A program made the translations under genes and the position numbers. Below, one piece after another: positions 57,884-64,000 of a DNA stretch of 64,000 bases. Under the pieces are notes generated by a model. The model saw only the letters and a program-made list of their open reading frames with translations, did no database searches and was not told the origin of the DNA. The stretch is from Arcuatula senhousia (taxonomy: Eukaryota; Mollusca; Bivalvia; Mytilida; Mytilidae). The DNA is taken from the NCBI GenBank assembly GCA_963971305.1, contig OZ020317.1:10620001-10684000 (forward strand). The letters run 5' to 3'. Positions within the stretch are counted from its first letter, which is position 1, and the number at the start of each line of letters is the position of its first letter.

Positions 57884-59374
57884 TGGCCCTGTCACACTAT
57901 AACGTTTTAGCCAACGTGTGCCGACGTTTAAGAATATATTTTCAACACGCTGGTGTGCGTTGCGTAAGTTTTGCATACGTTATGAACACGCTACAAACAC
58001 GTTAGCGAACGTCAGCGTGCGTTGGTGAACGTCGAGTGCGTTGCAAATTTTTCAACATGCTTAAAATTTCCGACGTTCGCCAACGTGTTAGAAATAAATT
58101 ATTCCAACGCTAGGCATAAGTTAGAAGGACGTTATACACACGCTGATGTACGCTATGTGGTCGTTGTGCGCACGTTGAAATGCGTTTAACGAACGCTGAG
58201 CTAAATGGATACGAACGTGTCTAGCAATAATGCAGCGCACGTCTAGCGTCAGTCTAACGACCAAGAAACCTATTCAACTTGTTTAAAACGTGTACAGAGC
58301 GCACAGAGCGTCATTGTAACGAACGAGTAGCGTATAAACCTCAGAATTTTATAAGTTAGATTGAATTACAAGGGGAAAGTCAATTTCAAAAGCTTCAAAT
58401 ACTAATTCAAACCTGAAAAAAAAAATTTACAAAAAAATAATGAACAAAGCCAAAAAAAAAATCTTGAATATAACAAGGATAACTTAGATGGTCTGGAATT
58501 GAAAGTAATTCTTGCAAATTGTAATACACCTGTCGTGTTTTCGGTGGACATTTTTGGTAGAAAAATACTGAAATACAACGAGTAACGACAGTCTTACTTC
58601 AATACTCATTTGAAATAATGTATATTTTTAATATTAAAATAAGCACACGCGTATTTCTCTATTAAAGACATCCGTCATGCTGTCTGCAATCATTTAGGAT
58701 TAGTCAAGTGCTTTTAAATGGATGCAAGGCAAACTCTACAGACCGGTATTTCTTACATGTATATACTCATTTGAGATTTTGAGAGTTTGTTAACAAGCGC
58801 ATGCATTCCTCTCTGTATATTTTTGACAAATCAAAGTATAAAAATCTACACTATATTTTATTCTTTTAGACTGAGTGCAAAAATCATCACATTTGGTTAA
58901 AAAACGCCTTTAGAATAATTATACATTCATATTATCAGAACGCCGAAAACCAATATTTTTTTATAACGAAACTAAATTTACATGATTTATCTATTATTAT
59001 TAATAAATCCAGAAATATATATTAAGCCAGATAATAGATCTATTTGGGCTATTGTGAAATAATACTCAAGAAAAGAACAGAAATCCTAGGTCTCCCCACC
59101 GAGAAAAAAACTTATAAGTTAGACTATCGCTATGAATGCGTTCTGCAGTCGTCACACATGCGCTAGGCAAACGTCAAGTACGCCGGACAAACGCTGTAGA
59201 TAAGTTTTGAATAAGTTTGTCGTGCGTTGCAGGTAGTTAGTCTGACGCTTTGTGGTCGTTCACCGAGATATTTTTGAAACTTTTTACAGCGACTGCCAAC
59301 GTGTTCCAACGTTTTAGAGAATTATTCGAACGTTCGGCACACGTTGGCTAAAACGTTATAGTGTGACAGGGCCA
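57884..59374. mobile_element. 1.49-kb TIR element, TAA target duplication, non-coding
   Basis: TIRs begin TGGCCCTGTCACACTATAAC and are nearly identical for about 40 bases (to GTGTGCCGA). TAA flanks both ends (57881-57883 and 59375-59377), as in PIF/Harbinger elements. Both arms inside the TIRs are GC-richer and full of ACGTT/AACGT motifs; the middle (58330-59100) is AT-rich. No transposase is visible. Confidence 0.8.
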
Positions 59375-59377
59375 TAA

Positions 59378-59885
59378 GCTCGAATAACACTAATTAAACG
59401 TTAATTTAACACTAATTTAATGTTAAATTAACGTAAGGTTAACGTTTAATTTTTTAATGTTAATTTAATGTTAAACATTAACATGAATTTAGTGTTAAAC
59501 ATTAACATGAATTTAGTGTTAAATTTTTTAACGTTAATTTTTTTGTTGAATAATGTGACGACAAATGTTAAACATCAATCCGAGATCGATTAACGCTAAT
59601 TTAACGTTATTTTTTAATGTTGAATTACATTTTTTGAATTTTTGAATTCTCCGTACATGGAAAACAATTAAAACGATCTGACATTAACGATGCATACAAA
59701 CGCTATATATAAAGATGCTTTAATGAAGTTTTTTTTCTATAGTGTTTTTTCCGTGACCGTCCATTCCTTCCATTCGGAACTCTCCCTTAATTTTTTTGTT
59801 GAATAATGTGACGACAAATGTTAAACATCAATCCGAGATCGATTAACGCTAATTTAACGTTATTTTTTAATGTTGAATTAACGTT
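59378..59885. repeat. TTAACGTTAA-rich repeat with a direct repeat at 253-bp spacing
   Basis: AATTTAACGTTAATTTAA-type units are followed by a ~90-bp direct repeat (59534-59625 and 59787-59880; GTTGAATAATGTGACGACAA in both). The same wording flanks the TIR element on its left, so that element sits inside this older repeat. Confidence 0.7.
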
Positions 59886-60587
59886 AACAAAATTGCCTGT
59901 GTATAAATGTTATCGTTAAAATCTTTAAGGAAAAGGAAGAGATAAGTCGTGCCAAGCGTGAGAAATGATTAAGATTGCAAAAAAATAGATCCACAAAATA
60001 ATGAGATAAGGATGAAAATTTAAACATCCATAATGGAAAACATCCAGTAGCCTTCATTATGACCAGTAGTCGCTGATGTGCGCTAGGTTAAGTAAAGGAA
60101 TTGGTTGGGTCATGCAAACCACAAAACTGATTCTAAAAACATGAATAGATTTCGATCATACATTTGTTAAAAACACTACTTCGGGAAGCAACGAATGTGC
60201 ATTTTATTCTCAATCCACAAAAAAATGCCCACGAATTTTTAAAAGTACTATCATAGCTGTATAAGGTTATAATGAAGAAACAGAAAATATTCTCGATATA
60301 TCATAAAGATATTGATAAAATGTCTTGTAAACCCTTTTTCAAACAAAGAAACTGGATTTAGTGTCTCCTGTAATATATGTGCATTTCACATAATCACAAA
60401 AGAAATATATAACAAATTTCTATACAATATTGGTACACTATGAAAATAAAATTTTATTGTATTTTCAATTTTTACTTTGTTTGTACTGTAATTGCATTAC
60501 GAATATTTATTCCTGATTGGATTATTTATTATCGTCTGATATTTACATCTGTTTAAATAACCACATGTTTTTATTCCTTTGGATGTG
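59886..60587. other. Non-coding stretch upstream of the LTR element
   Basis: AT-rich, no gene recognised. Confidence 0.4.
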
Positions 60588-61130
60588 TCCCGTATCCCTG
60601 TTTTAACGTAACTCCGCCGGGATTACTACACAGGTTTTAGCTGCCTTCTCTCTCTCTCGTCTGATGAAATCAATGTCGACACGTTTCTGGACCGCTCTTG
60701 TTTAGGAGTTAATCCTTGCCTACGCACAGTGTAAGACATTTTAAATTATTGTAAATCTTATTGTAAACCTTTCAGCTGTTAATTGTTATGTTTTATTCGT
60801 CGTTTAAAACATCGTATGTTATTGAAATTCTACTTTCGTTTTTGATAATATTTTCTGGAAATTTACTCGACCTTGACTCTTGTCGCCAAATAAGCCAAAT
60901 GTAATTTTCAATTACTTTATTCAACTGTGCTTGCCTTTTATAAATAATTATAAATTCTAGAGGCTCTTGCATTCGATCTTTATGTATAATTTTCACGCTT
61001 CTTTAATTTATTTAACTTTGAATATGTAATTTTCTGTGATTTCATATTTATGCTTGTTTTTATTGTGTTTCAGCAATTTACCTGTTTGTATGTATGTGGA
61101 TGAATAAATGTGCATTCCCCGGAATTGTCA
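60588..61130 (+). repeat. Putative 5' LTR of the BEL/Pao element
   Basis: Starting near TGTCCCGTATCC and ending near GGAATTGTCA, with AATAAA at about 61103. The 3' LTR is outside the window, so both borders are guesses. The leader 61131-61260 would carry the primer site, which I cannot identify. Confidence 0.35.
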
Positions 61131-61260
61131 TTTGATTTGCCCCGTATATATTGGTTCGCTATCTGCCGCACGGGCAGAATAGTAAATTGACTACACCTGG
61201 CTGGTAAACTTCTTCGGGGCACCGTTGTACGGCTTGCAGGTCAACACAACATCGCCAATC

Positions 61261-64000
61261 ATGGATCTAGCAGACGACCAGATGTCAACCACGTCCAGAA
61301 CACGGACACTGACACCAAAAGGGGAGGACCAGTACGTCCAGAGGAGAGATAAGCTCACACAAGACGTCGAGCTTCTTTGGTCAATGTGTAACGCCATGTT
61401 ACAAGAAACAGACAACCCACCAGCGGAGGTTAGAAAATGTCTGGAACTTGAACAAAAGGTTGTTCAAGCCTACACACGATACAACAGGCTGTGCGAGGAA
61501 TACCTCGGATTCATAAAAAGCCAAAGAACAACACTGGCCAATCAAGACTTAGACGTCATAGCTGCGGTCATTGACGTACGCCAACGGATGTACGAATCGG
61601 CCATAGCCAACCTTCATGAAGGGCTAGGCCAAACCAGCATGGCCAAATCCGTTAAATCCAAACGGTCAAAAACCAATAGCGAGACCAGTTCTTGTATCTC
61701 AAACACATCTAGTCTGGCAAAAAGGACACGAGCCAAAGCCGAGGCAGCTAAGACAGCAATAGCTTTTGCCGAAAAACAGGCGCTTATGGCTAAACAAGAA
61801 GCGGAAGTTAACCGTAAAAGGGCTGAAATAAAAGCGGAAATGACCCTTCTGGAAACTCAACGACAAGCTGCCGAGCTAGAGGCCGAAGCCCGAGTTTTAG
61901 AACAGGAGGACGATATGGAACAGGAGGTAGACGATCCACTTCCGGTTCAGATTGAAGACCCGCTAAAACGGGTTCAGGACTATGTCCAGCAACACAGTGT
62001 TCACAGCGAACAGGATAATCGGTTGCAAGACGTGGGTTACCACGTACCTTCTACACAACCGACCAACACATCTCGTTTTGCCCGTTCAGTACACTCGGAA
62101 CTTGGCCCTTCCGGACAGAACACTCAACAACAGCTAGATTCGACTAAAGCCGTCACATTTAATCAGCAACCTTCATGTCACTCGCCGATTGGAGATTTTG
62201 GACTGCCGTCAGCTGCATCCACGCCAATGAACGAACATGGACATATAAATCCAGCTACCAAAACACCGACTTTCGGTTTATCTGGGCTCAACACCAATGC
62301 ACCTGCATTTACGCCCAATCATGACTATCCCATGCATAGTCCAACAGATGTCAAGCAACCCACATCCGGTTTTACGGGTTCCGACCCGACAACTGCTATA
62401 ACAAAATTTCTACTGAGAAAGGATTTGATATTTTCCCGGCTCAGTACTTTCAATGATAAGGCTGAGTCATACCACATTTGGAAGTCCAGCTTCGACAGCA
62501 TAATGAAAGAACTGGATGTCTCAGATTCAGAGCAGCTCGACCTACTCGTTAAGTGGTTAGGAACTGAATCCTCAAAGCACGCGGTCAGTATCCGCGCATC
62601 GAACGCCGACAACCCAGCAAGGGGTCTACAACGTCTCTGGCAAAGATTAGACGAACGATACGGCTGCCCGGAAATGATAGAAGCTTCCCTTAAAGCGAAG
62701 CTAGCCGATTTCCCAAGGCTCACAAACAAAGACAACATACGTCTCTATGAGTTATCAGACATCCTGTCGGAGATCGAGTATGTAAAGGAAAAGCCACAAC
62801 TCAGAAATTTGTTAGGCTACTTCGATTCCTCTTCGGGTATAAAACCCATAGTCTCAAAACTGCCATTTGGTCTACAAGAACGATGGACAACTAGAGCAGT
62901 AAGATACAACGAGCAGCACTCAACCTCATTTCCTCCCTTCACGGAATTTTCCGCATTTATACGAGAGATCAGCAGGATAAAAAACAACCCAGGGTTTATC
63001 TACGACTCGGAACCCACAACTTCCACTCAAAAGGGGAATTCGACAAGGTTCACATCTAAGCCCCAACCTCAAATTGGTATTTACAAAACCGAAACATCTG
63101 GCATCAGTGAACTATCAGACAAGCTTGATAAATGCATTTTGCATGGCACCAACCATTCTTTGAACGACTGCCGTGGATTCCGTTCCAAGCCATTGGAGGA
63201 ACGCAAAACCCTGCTCAAGGACAACAAAGTTTGTTTTAAGTGTTGCGAGTCAATTAAACATATAAGCCGGGACTGTCCCGTTAGTGTTTCATGTCAGCAG
63301 TGTGGAAGCAATAAACATACCACAGCTCTTCATTTGGATAAAGACAAACTCACGTCACAACCCGCACTAAACGACGGCGGGGAGTCAGGTAACACCAACA
63401 GTGCTACTACCGTTAACACGGTCAATTCATCCTGCACGGAAATATGTAAAGAATATGGCGGGAAATCTTGTGCAAAAATTCTCCCAGTTAACGTATTTCA
63501 CAAGGACCACCCAGGTCGCAAAAGAAAAATGTACGCCATAATTGACGACCAAAGCAACAGGTCATTAGCATCACCGGAGTTCTTCAAGTATTTCAATGTA
63601 CGGGAACCTCCCGAATCGTATACGCTTTCAACTTGCTCTGGAAAGACCATAACATCCGGAAGACGAGGAAATGGTTTTGTTGTGACAACACTCAATGGTA
63701 ACGTCGCATTGGACCTACCAGATGTCATAGAATGTGACAACCTGCCTGGCAATAAGAACGTGATTCCGACACCAGATGTCGTGTATCGACACTCTCACTT
63801 GCAAGAAATAGCGAAACACCTTTCGGCGTTAGACGAAAACTGCAACGTGATGCTTCTTATTGGACGAGATTTACCGGAAGCACACCATGTGCTCGACCAA
63901 CGCATTGGACCCTCGAGGGCTCCATACGCTCAACGACTCAAACTTGGCTGGGTCGTAGTGGGCGAGACTTGTTTAGACGAACAGAGAACACCCGTCAGTG
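61261..64000 (+). CDS. BEL/Pao retrotransposon Gag and start of protease (runs off window)
   Basis: One open frame from ATG 61261 to the window end (913 codons), no stop. Residues about 1-150 are helical. About 157-225 form an Ala/Glu/Lys-rich coiled coil. About 380-570 form the Gag core typical of BEL/Pao polyproteins (DUF1759-like, with WKSSFDSI and LDERYG). A CX2CX4HX4C zinc knuckle starts at Cys658, followed by CX2CX4HX4H. The aspartic protease-like segment (DUF1758-like) begins with IIDDQSNRS at about 761, where the catalytic Asp is followed by Asp-Gln-Ser where DSG/DTG is usual in retroviral proteases. RT, RNase H and integrase should lie beyond base 64000. The frame is intact, so the insertion looks young. 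Confidence 0.85.
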   Translation, partial: MDLADDQMSTTSRTRTLTPKGEDQYVQRRDKLTQDVELLWSMCNAMLQETDNPPAEVRKCLELEQKVVQAYTRYNRLCEEYLGFIKSQRTTLANQDLDVIAAVIDVRQRMYESAIANLHEGLGQTSMAKSVKSKRSKTNSETSSCISNTSSLAKRTRAKAEAAKTAIAFAEKQALMAKQEAEVNRKRAEIKAEMTLLETQRQAAELEAEARVLEQEDDMEQEVDDPLPVQIEDPLKRVQDYVQQHSVHSEQDNRLQDVGYHVPSTQPTNTSRFARSVHSELGPSGQNTQQQLDSTKAVTFNQQPSCHSPIGDFGLPSAASTPMNEHGHINPATKTPTFGLSGLNTNAPAFTPNHDYPMHSPTDVKQPTSGFTGSDPTTAITKFLLRKDLIFSRLSTFNDKAESYHIWKSSFDSIMKELDVSDSEQLDLLVKWLGTESSKHAVSIRASNADNPARGLQRLWQRLDERYGCPEMIEASLKAKLADFPRLTNKDNIRLYELSDILSEIEYVKEKPQLRNLLGYFDSSSGIKPIVSKLPFGLQERWTTRAVRYNEQHSTSFPPFTEFSAFIREISRIKNNPGFIYDSEPTTSTQKGNSTRFTSKPQPQIGIYKTETSGISELSDKLDKCILHGTNHSLNDCRGFRSKPLEERKTLLKDNKVCFKCCESIKHISRDCPVSVSCQQCGSNKHTTALHLDKDKLTSQPALNDGGESGNTNSATTVNTVNSSCTEICKEYGGKSCAKILPVNVFHKDHPGRKRKMYAIIDDQSNRSLASPEFFKYFNVREPPESYTLSTCSGKTITSGRRGNGFVVTTLNGNVALDLPDVIECDNLPGNKNVIPTPDVVYRHSHLQEIAKHLSALDENCNVMLLIGRDLPEAHHVLDQRIGPSRAPYAQRLKLGWVVVGETCLDEQRTPVS

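Overview
The window looks like a bivalve mollusc genome, most probably a marine mussel (Mytilus-like). The evidence is AT-rich, intron-bearing DNA, MetaSINE-type SINEs, hairpin-ended elements with ~155-bp tandem cores resembling the bivalve pearl/BIV160 group, a Penelope-like reverse transcriptase, tandem hammerhead-ribozyme units (retrozyme-like) and a BEL/Pao gag-pro. Species identity is inference.

Layout. 266-3513 (+): the last three exons of an ITFG2-like gene. The 3' end of its penultimate exon, with the splice donor, is amplified into 19 in-register 67-bp repeats. 4600-8771: hairpin-ended elements with 155-bp tandem cores. 6941-21549: a young tandem duplication (6.8-kb unit) carrying several MITEs and a Penelope-like RT gene, cut by the duplication junction in copy 1. 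Copy 2 has gained a 1.04-kb insertion for which copy 1 is the empty site, and its RT gene runs on to 22469. 22540-24690: a decayed non-LTR retrotransposon interrupted by a 359-bp-unit hammerhead (retrozyme-like) tandem. 25498-26457 (-): a class A GPCR with an intronless coding region. 26.5-35.4 kb: repeats, MITEs, a retroposed 3' fragment with a 13-bp target duplication, and a direct segmental duplication. 35832-37476 (+): exons of a discoidin (F5/8C-like) protein.

38284-52146 (-): an eight-exon gene that I assembled by splice phase. It encodes a predicted 1239-residue type I membrane protein: signal peptide, ~1000-residue Ser/Thr-rich mucin stalk with a 15-residue repeat, one EGF-like domain, one transmembrane helix and a tyrosine-rich tail. 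Its introns carry hammerhead-containing repeats, one in sense orientation. 53.7-60 kb: a 68-bp near-perfect palindrome, a second hammerhead-like tandem with a 400-bp unit, an orphan exon, a LINE 3' end and a 1.49-kb TIR element. 61261-64000 (+): gag and the start of the protease of a BEL/Pao element that continues past the window.

The host genes (ITFG2-like, GPCR, discoidin, mucin-EGF receptor) do not form a functional cluster. The strongest unusual theme is self-cleaving RNA: two sequence families with hammerhead-type cores, one canonical and one with a non-standard stem II, each arranged as tandem units, in a region that also holds a Penelope-like RT of the class proposed to mobilise such units.
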